A DNA stretch of 12,128 nucleotides from an uncultured Acidobacteriota bacterium (GTDB lineage Bacteria; Acidobacteriota; Thermoanaerobaculia; Gp7-AA8): contig CAMPKJ010000153.1 of assembly GCA_946887105.1 (NCBI GenBank), forward strand, positions 1 through 12,128, in the 5' to 3' direction. Positions 1 to 8,300 of the stretch are shown here, one piece after another. Numbering within the stretch: the first letter of the stretch is position 1; every line of letters starts with the position of its first letter. Under the pieces are notes generated by a model. That model was not told the DNA's origin, made no database searches, and saw nothing but the letters and a program-made list of their open reading frames with translations. The position numbers were made by a program, and so were the translations under genes.

Positions 1-14
1 GTACTCCCAAGTCC

Positions 15-20
15 TATACT
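15..20 (+). promoter_or_regulatory. Possible -10 element (TATACT) before the GGDEF-EAL gene
   Basis: The hexamer TATACT differs from the sigma-70 -10 consensus at one position and stands out in very GC-rich DNA. A transcript starting about 7 bases downstream would give a leader of roughly 14 bases before the GTG at 41. The -35 region would lie at or beyond the window edge, so it cannot be checked. There is no convincing SD before the GTG. The reading frame is open to the window start, so a more upstream gene start is not excluded. Confidence 0.2.
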
Positions 21-40
21 GTCTCGCGACCGAGCGATCC

Positions 41-3000
41 GTGTCCGAGACCCCTCCATTCCGCCCGCGATCCACGCCTCATGTGGAGACGCTGATCCGT
101 GAGACCGAACGCCGTCTGCGCCGCCACAACAGCGTGCTCGTGGACCTGACGCGCACGCCGTCGATCCACGGCGGCAATCTCGCCGAGGCGCTGCGCGACA
201 TCGCGGTGGCAGGAGCGGAAACGCTCGAGGTCGAGCGCGCCGGCATCTGGTTCTTCACCACCGGCCGCAAGTCGCTGCGGCTCGACGAACAATTCGAGCG
301 CACCCTCGGCACGCACTCCAGTGGCACCGAGTTGCACGCGGCGCAATATCCGGTCTACTTCAAAGCGGTCGACACCGAGCGCGTCATCGTCGCTCACGAC
401 GCGCGCCTCGATCCCCGCACCAGCGCGTTCTCCGAGAGCTACCTGATCCCGTTCGGCGTCACGTCGATGCTCGACGTCCCGATCCGCCGCTTCGGCCAGA
501 CCGTCGGCGTGGTCTGCTTCGAGCACACCGGGCCGGCGCGGACGTGGCTGGTCGAGGACGAGAACTTCGCGACCTCCATCGCCGATCTCGTGGCCACCGC
601 CATCGACGCAACCGACCGCCGGCAGGCGCAGGAGGCGTTGCGGCATCGCGTCGAGTTCGAGAAGCTGATCGCCAGCATCTCCACGCGTTTCGCGAACCTC
701 GCGGACGAGGAGCTCGACGGCGCGATCGAACAGACGCTCGCGGACGTCGGCGCGTTCGTGCACGCCGAGCGCGCGCACGTGTTCATGCTGCTCGACGACG
801 GCCTCAGCGCGCACATCGAGTACGAGTGGAACGCGCCCGGCATCGAGTCGCGCAAGGCCGCGTACGGCGAGCTCCCGGCGGCGGCGTTCCCGTGGTGGGT
901 GGACCGGATGCGCCATGGCGGCATCGCCCGCTGGCGTGTGCCGGAGGAGTTGCCGCCCGAGGCGGCCAACGAGCGCAGACTCTCCGAGCGACACGGCATC
1001 CGCAGCTCGCTGTTCGTGCCGATGGCCATCGAGAAGCGATTGTTCGGCAGCGTCGGCTGCAGCACGGTGACGCACGAGTCGGACTGGAGCGAGGAGGTCA
1101 TCGCGCTGCTGCGCATCACCGGCGAGATCTTTGCCAGCGCCATCGAGCGCAGCCGCACCTATCGCGCGTTGCGCGCGAGCGAGCAGCGGCATCGCCTGCT
1201 GTTCGAGCGCAACTTGGCCGGCGTCTATCACAACACGCTGGACGGCCGGATGATCGACTGCAACGACGCGCTGGCGGAGATGCTCGGGTACGAATCGAAG
1301 AACGAGTTCCTGTCGATGAATGCGCGCGATCTCTACTTCGAGGCGTCCGAGCGCGATCTCTTCATCGAGCGCATTCTCGCGGACGGCGACATGCGCGGCG
1401 TCGAGATCTGCCTGCGCCGCAAAGACGGGCGTCCGATCTGGCTGCTGGAGAGCGTGCACCTGCTCGACGGTGAGCCGCGCGTCCTGGAAGGAACGCTGAT
1501 CGACATCACCGACCGCAAGCTGGCCGAAACGGCACTGCGCGACAGCGAGGCGCGCTACCGGCTGATGGCCGAGAACTCCACGGACCTGATCTCGCGCACC
1601 ACCGCGCGCGGCGTGTTCGCCTATGCCTCCGACGCGGTGCGCAATCTCCTCGGCTACGAGCCGTCCGAGCTGATCGGCCACTCCGTCTTCGAGTACATCC
1701 ATCCCGACGACCAGGACGTCGTCCGCCGCTACACCAAGGGAATCGAGCACGGGAAGTCACCGCGCACGTTCAGCTATCGCGTGCGGCGCAAGGATGGATC
1801 GCTGGTGTGGTTCGAGACCACCAGCCGTCCAATGGAGCACTCCAAGGAAGGCGGCATCGACGAGATCGTGTCGGTGTCGCGCGACATCAGCGAGCGCCGG
1901 CGCGCCGAGGAGCAGATCGAATATCAGGCCTATCACGACGCGCTGACCGGATTGCCGAATCGCCTGCTCTTTCGCGATCGCCTGACCATCGCGCTCGCGC
2001 ACGCGAAGCGCCAGCAGAAACCGCTGGCGGTGATGTTCCTCGATCTCGATCGCTTCAAGCTCGTGAACGACACCCTCGGCCACAGCATCGGCGACGATCT
2101 CCTGCGCGTCGTGGCGGCGCGGCTGCGCTCCGTGCTGCGCGAAGGCGACACCATCGCGCGCATGGGCGGCGACGAGTTCACGGTCCTGCTCGCCGATCTC
2201 AAGACGCCCGACGATGCGGCCAAGACCGCGCAGAAACTGCTCGAGACCGTCGCCTATCCGCTGGCCATCGAGGGGCACGAGCTCTACGTCACCACCAGCA
2301 TCGGCATCGCGCTCTATCCGAATGACGGCGACAACGCGGAAGCGCTGCTGAAGAACGCCGACACGGCCATGTATCGCGCCAAGGATTCCGGCCGCAGCTC
2401 GTACCGGCTCTGCACGCGCGCGATGAACAGCCGCGCCGCGGAGCGCTTGTCGATCGAGAACGCATTGCGCCGCGCCATCGATCGCGATGAGCTGATCGTG
2501 TACTACCAGCCCTTGATGCGTCTGGCGACGCGCGAGATCACCGGGATGGAGGCGCTGCTGCGCTGGAACCGTCCCGGACACGGCATCGTGCCGCCGGCGA
2601 CGTTCATCGGCATCGCGGAAGAGACGCGCATGATCGTGCCGATCGGCGAGTGGGTGCTACGCGAGGCGTGCCGGCAGGCCAAGCAGTGGCAGCAGGCCGA
2701 ATACCCGTCGCTGCGCATCTCCGTCAATCTCTCGCCGCGCCAGTTCCAGCAGGCCGATCTTCGCGACGTGATCGTGCGCGCGATCGAGGACCACGCGCTC
2801 GCGCCGCAGTCGCTGGAGCTGGAGATCACGGAAGGAACGGCCATGTTCCAGACCGATCGCACCATCGCCACGCTGGCGGAACTGCGCGAGCTCGGCGTGC
2901 GTATCGCGCTCGACGACTTCGGCACCGGCCACTCCGCGCTGAGCTATCTGCGCCAGTTCCCGATCGACCGCGTGAAGATCGATCGCGAGTTCATCCAGGA

Positions 3001-3190
3001 GATCGAAACGAGCCACAGCAACCGCGCCATCGTGTCCGCGATCGTGGCCATGGCACACGGACTCGATCTCGCCGTGACCGCGGAAGGCGTGGAGACGGAG
3101 GCGCAGGTGGCGTTCCTGCGCGAGCAGCAGTGCGAGGAAGTGCAGGGATTCCTGTTCGGACGCCCCAGCGCGCCTAGTACCGCAGCGTAG
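41..3190 (+). CDS. GAF-GAF-PAS-PAS-GGDEF-EAL c-di-GMP turnover protein
   Basis: Predicted bifunctional cyclic-di-GMP enzyme of 1049 residues. It has no signal peptide or membrane segment, so it should be a cytoplasmic sensor. Domains in order: GAF1 about 28-190, a helical linker about 190-210, GAF2 about 210-370, PAS1 about 378-495, PAS2 about 501-626, GGDEF about 629-790, EAL about 800-1045. The cyclase half has the opening DALTGLPNR, GGDEF at 709-713 and an RxxD inhibitory site (REGD, 700-703) at the usual spacing of five residues. The phosphodiesterase half keeps EAL (837-839), N896, E928 in ELEITEG, DDFGTG (958-963), K979, E1015 in AEGVE and the QGFLFGRP end (Q1035). Both activities are therefore plausible, probably switched by the four sensory domains. 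Their ligands cannot be told from sequence. The start is a GTG without a clear SD. The frame stays open upstream to base 2, so the N-terminus is uncertain. The 3' end overlaps the convergent hydroxylase gene by 17 bp. Confidence 0.93.
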   Translation: MSETPPFRPRSTPHVETLIRETERRLRRHNSVLVDLTRTPSIHGGNLAEALRDIAVAGAETLEVERAGIWFFTTGRKSLRLDEQFERTLGTHSSGTELHAAQYPVYFKAVDTERVIVAHDARLDPRTSAFSESYLIPFGVTSMLDVPIRRFGQTVGVVCFEHTGPARTWLVEDENFATSIADLVATAIDATDRRQAQEALRHRVEFEKLIASISTRFANLADEELDGAIEQTLADVGAFVHAERAHVFMLLDDGLSAHIEYEWNAPGIESRKAAYGELPAAAFPWWVDRMRHGGIARWRVPEELPPEAANERRLSERHGIRSSLFVPMAIEKRLFGSVGCSTVTHESDWSEEVIALLRITGEIFASAIERSRTYRALRASEQRHRLLFERNLAGVYHNTLDGRMIDCNDALAEMLGYESKNEFLSMNARDLYFEASERDLFIERILADGDMRGVEICLRRKDGRPIWLLESVHLLDGEPRVLEGTLIDITDRKLAETALRDSEARYRLMAENSTDLISRTTARGVFAYASDAVRNLLGYEPSELIGHSVFEYIHPDDQDVVRRYTKGIEHGKSPRTFSYRVRRKDGSLVWFETTSRPMEHSKEGGIDEIVSVSRDISERRRAEEQIEYQAYHDALTGLPNRLLFRDRLTIALAHAKRQQKPLAVMFLDLDRFKLVNDTLGHSIGDDLLRVVAARLRSVLREGDTIARMGGDEFTVLLADLKTPDDAAKTAQKLLETVAYPLAIEGHELYVTTSIGIALYPNDGDNAEALLKNADTAMYRAKDSGRSSYRLCTRAMNSRAAERLSIENALRRAIDRDELIVYYQPLMRLATREITGMEALLRWNRPGHGIVPPATFIGIAEETRMIVPIGEWVLREACRQAKQWQQAEYPSLRISVNLSPRQFQQADLRDVIVRAIEDHALAPQSLELEITEGTAMFQTDRTIATLAELRELGVRIALDDFGTGHSALSYLRQFPIDRVKIDREFIQEIETSHSNRAIVSAIVAMAHGLDLAVTAEGVETEAQVAFLREQQCEEVQGFLFGRPSAPSTAA

Positions 3191-3740
3191 CGCTGTCGAT
3201 CGCCGCCCGCAGCTCCGGCGTCACGCGCGCGTCGACGACCAGGTGAATCCGGTCCGTCTCCCCACGATTCGCAAGGCGGTGCGGGAGGCTGACGTTGACG
3301 TACCAGCACTCGCCCGGCTCGAGCCGGATGGGTGTTCCATCGACGATGAACTCGACGTCGTCGTTGGTCTGAATCGGGATGTGCAGCCGCACTTCTTCGT
3401 GCTCGATGGAGACGTCGTCATCGCGATGCTCGCGAATGACGGATCCGGCCGCGAGCTTCATCAACCGCGCCGCACCGACCGGGCAGGGCAGCCGCGCGAT
3501 GCACTCGCGGAGATACGACGCGTCCGCGAATGGCGCCATGTCCTGGAACGGCGTGCCGCGCGGATCGATGAAGAGCTTGAGGATGTGCGGACTGTTCGAG
3601 CGAAGCGCGACGCCGCTCCACTCGCCCTCGTAATTGACCGGATTGAAGTGCCGCTCCCACCCGGCCGCGGAAGCCGCCCTGAGGTCAGCCCGCAGCCGAG
3701 AAACATCGAAGGAGAAACCCAGTCGCGCCGCACGCGTCAT
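3174..3740 (-). CDS. Aspartyl/asparaginyl beta-hydroxylase family oxygenase
   Basis: A 188-residue, cupin-fold Fe(II)/2-oxoglutarate-dependent oxygenase of the Asp/Asn beta-hydroxylase family. Visible signature: an H-x-D iron-binding pair in EHRDDD (H105, D107), the R118-L-H strand, a Gly in LEPGE (about 143), the distal iron ligand H154 in LPHRLAN, and R164 in DRIHLVVD as the likely 2-oxoglutarate anchor. This corresponds to the conserved end of mammalian AspH without its membrane and TPR parts. There is no signal peptide, so it should be cytosolic. Bacterial relatives of this size modify peptides, free amino acids or unknown proteins, and the substrate cannot be deduced here. ATG at 3740 is the only early Met and has no SD. 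A -35/-10 pair sits so close that the mRNA may be leaderless. The 78-codon gene lies 31 bp upstream on the same strand. The stop lies inside the end of the convergent GGDEF-EAL gene. Confidence 0.88.
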   Translation of the reverse strand: MTRAARLGFSFDVSRLRADLRAASAAGWERHFNPVNYEGEWSGVALRSNSPHILKLFIDPRGTPFQDMAPFADASYLRECIARLPCPVGAARLMKLAAGSVIREHRDDDVSIEHEEVRLHIPIQTNDDVEFIVDGTPIRLEPGECWYVNVSLPHRLANRGETDRIHLVVDARVTPELRAAIDSATLRY

Positions 3741-3746
3741 GCGGCG

Positions 3747-3775
3747 ATTTTATGCGTCGTCGTTGCCGTTGCTAA
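3747..3775 (-). promoter_or_regulatory. Putative leaderless promoter for the hydroxylase gene
   Basis: On the minus strand TTAGCA (3775-3770, four of six -35 consensus bases) is followed by a 17-bp spacer and TAAAAT (3752-3747, five of six -10 bases). Only six bases (CGCCGC) then separate the -10 from the ATG at 3740, which would place the transcription start at or next to the A of the start codon. The gene has no SD, consistent with leaderless translation. The -35 overlaps the stop codon of the upstream small gene. This is read from sequence only. Confidence 0.35.
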
Positions 3776-4008
3776 TCGGCGATGGCGATGCTGGACCACG
3801 GCATCTGACGGACGGCGAGCACTTTCTCGTCGAGTTGCGCCTGCGTTGCGGAAGGCCCGAGGACGCGCTGCACGTAGGCGATCTCGGTCGAGACCAGCTT
3901 CGTGGTCATCAGGCGCGCCGCCGTTTTGACGACGTTCAGCTCGGAGACCGGAACGCGCGAAACCTTGATCTTGACGACAGGAGCAGCAACCGCTTTGACT
4001 TTTTTCAT
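3772..4008 (-). CDS. Hypothetical 78-residue basic small protein
   Basis: I do not recognise this family. The product is 78 residues with a Lys/Val/Ala-rich start (MKKVKAVAAPVVKIKV), a central segment with regular hydrophobic spacing (about 28-50) and the C-terminus MPWSSIAIAD. It has no cysteine, no convincing signal peptide and no transmembrane helix. Reality is supported by an SD-like TGAAGG six bases before the ATG, GC-biased third positions much like the neighbours, and a position in an otherwise empty gap. It ends 31 bp before the hydroxylase start on the same strand, so co-transcription is possible. It is divergent from the hydroxy-acid oxidase gene. A different-frame 96-codon alternative over the same bases (from 4027) lacks such a site. 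Confidence 0.6.
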   Translation of the reverse strand: MKKVKAVAAPVVKIKVSRVPVSELNVVKTAARLMTTKLVSTEIAYVQRVLGPSATQAQLDEKVLAVRQMPWSSIAIAD

Positions 4009-4152
4009 GGCAGACCTTCACCCGCAAAATGGCGTGGAAAGCTAAGAGGGTAGGCTCAGAGTCGCTGACTTAGTTCAGGCGGTCTGATGCGGAGGAGGGT
4101 CCCCAGCGCGTTCAGTGTAACACCGGGCGCTCTGTTAATCTGCCCGCCGGCG
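4009..4152. other. Divergent intergenic region
   Basis: A 144-bp gap between the divergent small gene and the oxidase gene, so it should hold promoters for both. For the plus direction a weak pair exists: TTCAGT (4111-4116), 17 bp, GTTAAT (4134-4139). This would give a leader under 10 bases before the ATG at 4153. For the minus direction I see no good -35/-10 pair. No terminator, operator palindrome or RNA gene is evident. Confidence 0.3.
4015..4019 (-). promoter_or_regulatory. Ribosome binding site of the 78-residue protein
   Basis: GAAGG (within TGAAGG) on the minus strand, six bases before the ATG at 4008. It is one of only two clear SD sequences in the window and decides the start of this small gene. 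Confidence 0.55.
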
Positions 4153-5178
4153 ATGGATAACGCTCTCAATCTGCATGATTTCGAAGAGCTCGCGCGCCAT
4201 TCGATGTCCTCGATGGTCTATGAGTTCGTCGCGTCCGGCGCGGCGGATGAGCGGACGCTGCAGTGGAATCGCGATGCGTTCGATCGCATCCGCCTGCGGC
4301 CGCGCGTGCTGCAGGACGTCGTCAGCGTCGATCTCTCCGTGAACCTGTTCGGACAGCGGCTGCCGTCGCCGATCCTGCTCGCGCCGGTCGCATACCAGCG
4401 GCTCGTGCATCCCGAGGGAGAGCTCGAGACCGCGCGCGGCGCGGGGGCGGCGGGCGCCACGTGGATCGTCAGCACGAGCGCGAACACCTCCATCGAAGAG
4501 ATCGCGAGCGTTGCGACTGCGCCGTTGTGGTTTCAGCTCTACATGCAATCCGATCGCGAGTTCACGCGCGACCTCGTGGCGCGCGTCGAAGCGGCCGGCT
4601 GCAAGGCGCTGGTGCTCACGGTCGATACGCCGACGCTCGGTGCGCGCAACCGGCAGGCGCGGGCGGGATTCGCGCTGCCGGACGGAATGCTCACGCCGCA
4701 TCTCTTCAACGTCGACGTCTCCGCGCCCGCGCGCGTCATCGTGACGTGGCGGGACGTGGAATGGCTGCGCTCCATCGCGCGCGTGCCGTTGCTGCTCAAG
4801 GGAATCCTCACCGCCGATGATGCGGAACGCGCCATCGCCGCGGGTGCGGACGGCGTGATCGTCTCCAATCACGGCGCACGCAATCTCGACACCTTGCCCG
4901 CCACCATCGACGCGTTGCCGGAAGTCGCCGAGCGCGTTGCGGCGCGCGTCCCGCTGCTCGTCGACGGCGGCATCCGCCGCGGCACCGACATCGTCAAAGC
5001 GCTCGCCCGCGGCGCCACCGCCGCGCTGATCGGCCGCCCCTACTGCTACGGCCTGAGCGTCGCCGGTGCGGCGGGAGTGACGCGCGTCGTGCAGTTGCTC
5101 GAGCAGGAGCTGGAGATGGCCATGATGCTGCTGGGGCGCGCGCGCGTCGCGGATGTGACGCGCGACGTGCTGTGGTGA
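4153..5178 (+). CDS. FMN-dependent alpha-hydroxy-acid oxidase/dehydrogenase
   Basis: A 341-residue TIM-barrel flavoenzyme of the glycolate oxidase/lactate oxidase/L-lactate dehydrogenase family, which oxidises L-2-hydroxy acids to 2-oxo acids using FMN. Numbered from the ATG at 4153, it has Y130 in FQLY, R165 after VDTPTLG, the FMN-contacting lysine K216 in LLKG, the catalytic pair H240 and R243 in SNHGAR, and the phosphate-binding DGGIRRGTD (271-279) and IGRP (293-296). Two usual active-site residues differ: the tyrosine equivalent to Tyr24 of spinach glycolate oxidase is F25, and the Trp108 position is S109. Loop 4 between LPDG (175-178) and VTW (197-199) is about 15 residues shorter than in glycolate oxidase. 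Substrate is therefore uncertain. No membrane segment is seen. The start at 4153 is chosen because NLHDFEELAR is where family members begin. An in-frame ATG at 4087 adds 22 unlike residues. No SD precedes either start. A long inverted repeat follows 10 bp after the stop. Confidence 0.9.
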   Translation: MDNALNLHDFEELARHSMSSMVYEFVASGAADERTLQWNRDAFDRIRLRPRVLQDVVSVDLSVNLFGQRLPSPILLAPVAYQRLVHPEGELETARGAGAAGATWIVSTSANTSIEEIASVATAPLWFQLYMQSDREFTRDLVARVEAAGCKALVLTVDTPTLGARNRQARAGFALPDGMLTPHLFNVDVSAPARVIVTWRDVEWLRSIARVPLLLKGILTADDAERAIAAGADGVIVSNHGARNLDTLPATIDALPEVAERVAARVPLLVDGGIRRGTDIVKALARGATAALIGRPYCYGLSVAGAAGVTRVVQLLEQELEMAMMLLGRARVADVTRDVLW

Positions 5179-5187
5179 CCTTGCGCA

Positions 5188-5294
5188 GTCCCCTCTCCCC
5201 GCTTGGCGGCGAGAGGGCGGAGGGTGAGGGGCGAATCTTGCGCAACCTGTGCCCCTCACCCTAACCCTCTCCCCGCCAAGCGGGGAGAGGGGAC
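5188..5294. repeat. Long intergenic inverted repeat (CCCTCTCCCC type)
   Basis: Two arms, 5188-5232 and 5251-5294, flank an 18-base loop. The outer 22 bases (5188-5209 against 5273-5294) are perfectly complementary. The inner part (GGGTGAGGGGC against GCCCCTCACCC) pairs again after a short mismatch and one-base bulge. The elements CCCTCTCCCC and AGGGTGAGGGG resemble intergenic repeats that I recall as widely dispersed in high-GC bacterial genomes and often mis-annotated as short ORFs reading LTLSP. In RNA it would form a very stable hairpin just after the oxidase stop. It could slow or end that transcript, although no U-tract follows. It also fills most of the region upstream of the macroglobulin gene. 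Confidence 0.85.
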
Positions 5295-5309
5295 TTACAC
5301 TTCTCCGCG

Positions 5310-8300
5310 ATGAGAATCGTCGCAGCCGCGCTCTCTCTCCTTCTGCTCGTCCCGTCCCTCTCCGCCGCGCCCACGCTGCGCATCGTCAGCGCCGGTCCGG
5401 TCGGCGAGACCGCCACCCTTGCGGAGGCGAATGAGGTCCGGGTGGTCTTCTCCGAGCCGATGGTGGTGCTCGGGCGCATCCCGCAGCCGGTGACGGCGCC
5501 GTTTTTCCGCATCGAGCCGGCGGTGAAGGGGACCTTCCGCTGGTCGGGAACGACCACGCTCATCTTCACGCCCGGCGCGCCGCTGCCGTACGCGACGGAG
5601 TTCAGCGTCACGGTCGACAAGACCGCAAAGTCGGTGGCCGGCAACACGCTCGATCAGCCGTATCGCTGGTCGTTCACCACGCCCACGATCCGCCTGCTGC
5701 GCGCGGACTGGTATCGCAAGAAAAACGGCTCCGTGATCCTCGCGTTGCGCTTCAACCAGGCCGTCGACGCGGGCACGCTCGCTCCACATCTGAAACTGCA
5801 GACGCAGGCGCATCGCATCGAGCTGCCGCCCGTTCCCGCCGGCGGCGAAGCGAAGAAAGCGAAGGCGCTCGCCGCGGCCGCGTCCGACGGCGAACCGATC
5901 CTCGCCTTCATCGCCACCGACTGGAACAAGGAACGCTTCGTCCCGGGCAACGATCTGGTCGTGCTCGAAACGAAGCCGGGCATTCCGCCCGACACCGCCA
6001 TCCAGATCCTCATCGATGACAAGCTCGCGCAGTCGCCGCGTCAGGTGCGCGGCCGCGAGCAGGCCTTCACGATCGAGCTCGAGCCGACGTTCTTCGTCAA
6101 CGCGATGGACTGCATCGGCGGTTGCGATCCCGAGCAGCGCAATGCCATCAACTTCCGCACCGGCACCGGCGTGATGTTCGCCGACGTGCGGAAAGCGGTC
6201 TCCGTCAGCGATATCACCGATCCCGCGAAACCGGTCGCGCTGAAGCCGAAGGAGGTGAACGCCGACTACGACTATCCGTCGTGGGGGTACGGTCTCGACG
6301 AGCTGGGCTACACGATCCAGCCGGGGCACACGTACGCAATTCGCGTCGATGCGTCACTGAAAGCATTCGACGGCCAGCAGCTCGGCTACGTCTGGACCGG
6401 CAACGTGGCGTACTGGCACCGCTCCGCGTTCGTCAGCTTCGGCGCCGGACACGGCGTGTGGGAAGCGGACGGCGGATCGGTGCTGCCGTTCCACGTCCGC
6501 AATTTCCGCAGCGTCAGGCAGTGGCTCGCGCCGCTGTCGCTCGAAGAGTTGATGCCGACCATGCTCAAGCTGCGCGAGTCCGGCTTCAACGTCGAGCCGG
6601 AAGGGAAGGGCACGACGCGCAGGCTCGACATCCCGCGCGACAAGATCGCGTTCGTCGGTCTCGATCTGAAGCCCGCCATCGGCGAAGACAATCTCGGACT
6701 GGCCTGGGCGGCAATCCAGCCCGGCGAGGCCATGCCGAAGTCGCAGGTCTACGACCCGAGTCCCGTGCACACGCTCGTCCAGTCGACGAACCTCGGCATC
6801 AGCGTGAAGGACAGCCCGCGCAACACCGTAGTCCTGGTCACGCGCCTCGACGACGCACAGCCGGTCGAAGGCGCCGCGGTGTCGATCCGCGACAAGCAGA
6901 ACAAGGTGTTCTGGAGCGGGACCACCGATGCGAACGGCATCGCCGTCGCGCCGAACACCGACCTCCGCCGCGACAAGGAGAAGAAGGAAAACGAGAACTG
7001 GTGGGACGACGACAGCTGGGCAAACCTGAACGACATCCATTTCGTGGTGATCGCGCAGAAGGACGGCGACATCGCCTACCTCGGCAGCGACTGGAATGAA
7101 GGGATCCGTCCGTGGGACTTCGACGTCCGCTATGACCTCACCGAGGCCGAGCCGCAGCTGCGCGGAAAAGTGTTTGCGGATCGCGGCGTGTACAAGCTCG
7201 GCGAGGAAGTGCACTTCAAGCTGATCGCCCGCGCCGACACGCCGGACGGCATGCAGCTCCTCGCGCCCGGCTCGAAGGTGCAGGTCGCGCTGCGCGACAG
7301 TCACGCGAACGAGATCGACAGCCGCACGCTCGACATCGGCGCGTGGAGCAGCGCGGAGTGGACGGATCGCATTCCGGCCGAGGCGCCGCTGGGCAGTTAC
7401 AACGTTGTTGTTCGTTCGAACGATCATCGCGGCGCGATCAGCGGCGAGATCCTCGTCGCGGCGTATCGCCGTCCCGACTTCCGCGTCGACGTCACGCTCG
7501 ACGCGAACAGCTCGCTGGCCGGCACGACCCTGAACGGCGTGATCAACGGGCGTTATCTCTTCGGCGCGCCGATGTCCGGCAAGACCGTGAACTGGACGTA
7601 CTCGAAGCGCGAGCTGTACGACGTTCCGCCGAAAGTCACCGACCGCTGGCCAGCCGATCGTTACGCATTCCTCGGGCGCGACTGGGAGGCCGAAGATCCC
7701 GGCACGCAGATCCTTCTGCAGAACGAGGGAACGCTCGACGCCGCAGGCAAGCTGGCGTTGAAGCTCGAGACCGACGAAGCCGCGGGCGTGCCGTATGACT
7801 ATCGTCTGGAAGGCGTCGTCACCGACGTCACGCGCCAGCAGATCGCAGGGCGCGCGTCGATGCGCGTCGATCCCGCGCCCTGGTACATCGGCCTGCGCAA
7901 GCCGCCGTTCTTCGCGGAAGCAGGCAAGAACATCGACACCGAAGTCGTCGCGGCGGGACTGGATGGACTCGCGGTCGCCGGCGTGAACGTGAAGGTCGAG
8001 CTGAAGCGCATCCAGTGGACGAGCGTGCGCCAGGCCGAAGGCAGCGGCTTCTATGGCTGGCAGACCGAGCGCAAGGAAATCGCGGCCGGCGAGTGGAACG
8101 TCACGACGCAGACGCAGCCGGTGCCGCTCAGCATCTCCATCGTCGAGGGTGGCGAGTACATGCTGATGGCGACCGCGGAAGACGGCAGCCGCTCGACGAC
8201 GACGCGCATCTGGTTCTACGCCGTAGGCGAGGGCTACACCGCCTGGGCGCGCGAGGATCACAACCGCGTCGAGCTCGTGCCGGAGAAGACCACCTATCGC

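Noticed and set aside
544..1473. A 309-codon plus-strand frame, Arg-rich
   Set aside because: It is a +1-type shadow within the c-di-GMP gene, with about a third Arg residues and no motif.
14..1750. A 578-codon minus-strand frame opposite the GAF/PAS region
   Set aside because: Same shadow effect. Its composition is Ala/Arg/Asp/Val-rich, and the plus strand holds recognisable GAF and PAS domains.
3737..4027. A 96-codon alternative minus-strand frame over the small gene
   Set aside because: It overlaps the 78-codon frame almost entirely, has no SD and is Arg/Gln/Ala-rich. The 78-codon frame has a good SD and more protein-like composition.
4046..4130. Bases resembling a tRNA D-arm (TAGTTCAGGCGGT) followed by GTTCAGTG
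   Set aside because: No acceptor-stem pairing, anticodon arm or proper T-loop can be built around them.
4087..4152. Upstream ATG giving 22 extra residues to the hydroxy-acid oxidase
   Set aside because: Family homology begins at the DNALNLHDFEELAR segment, the extra residues look like translated intergenic DNA, and there is no SD before 4087.
5249..5434. A short plus-strand ORF starting MPLTLTLSPPSGERG
   Set aside because: It is the familiar spurious translation of the CCCTCTCCCC-type repeat and runs out of frame into the macroglobulin gene.
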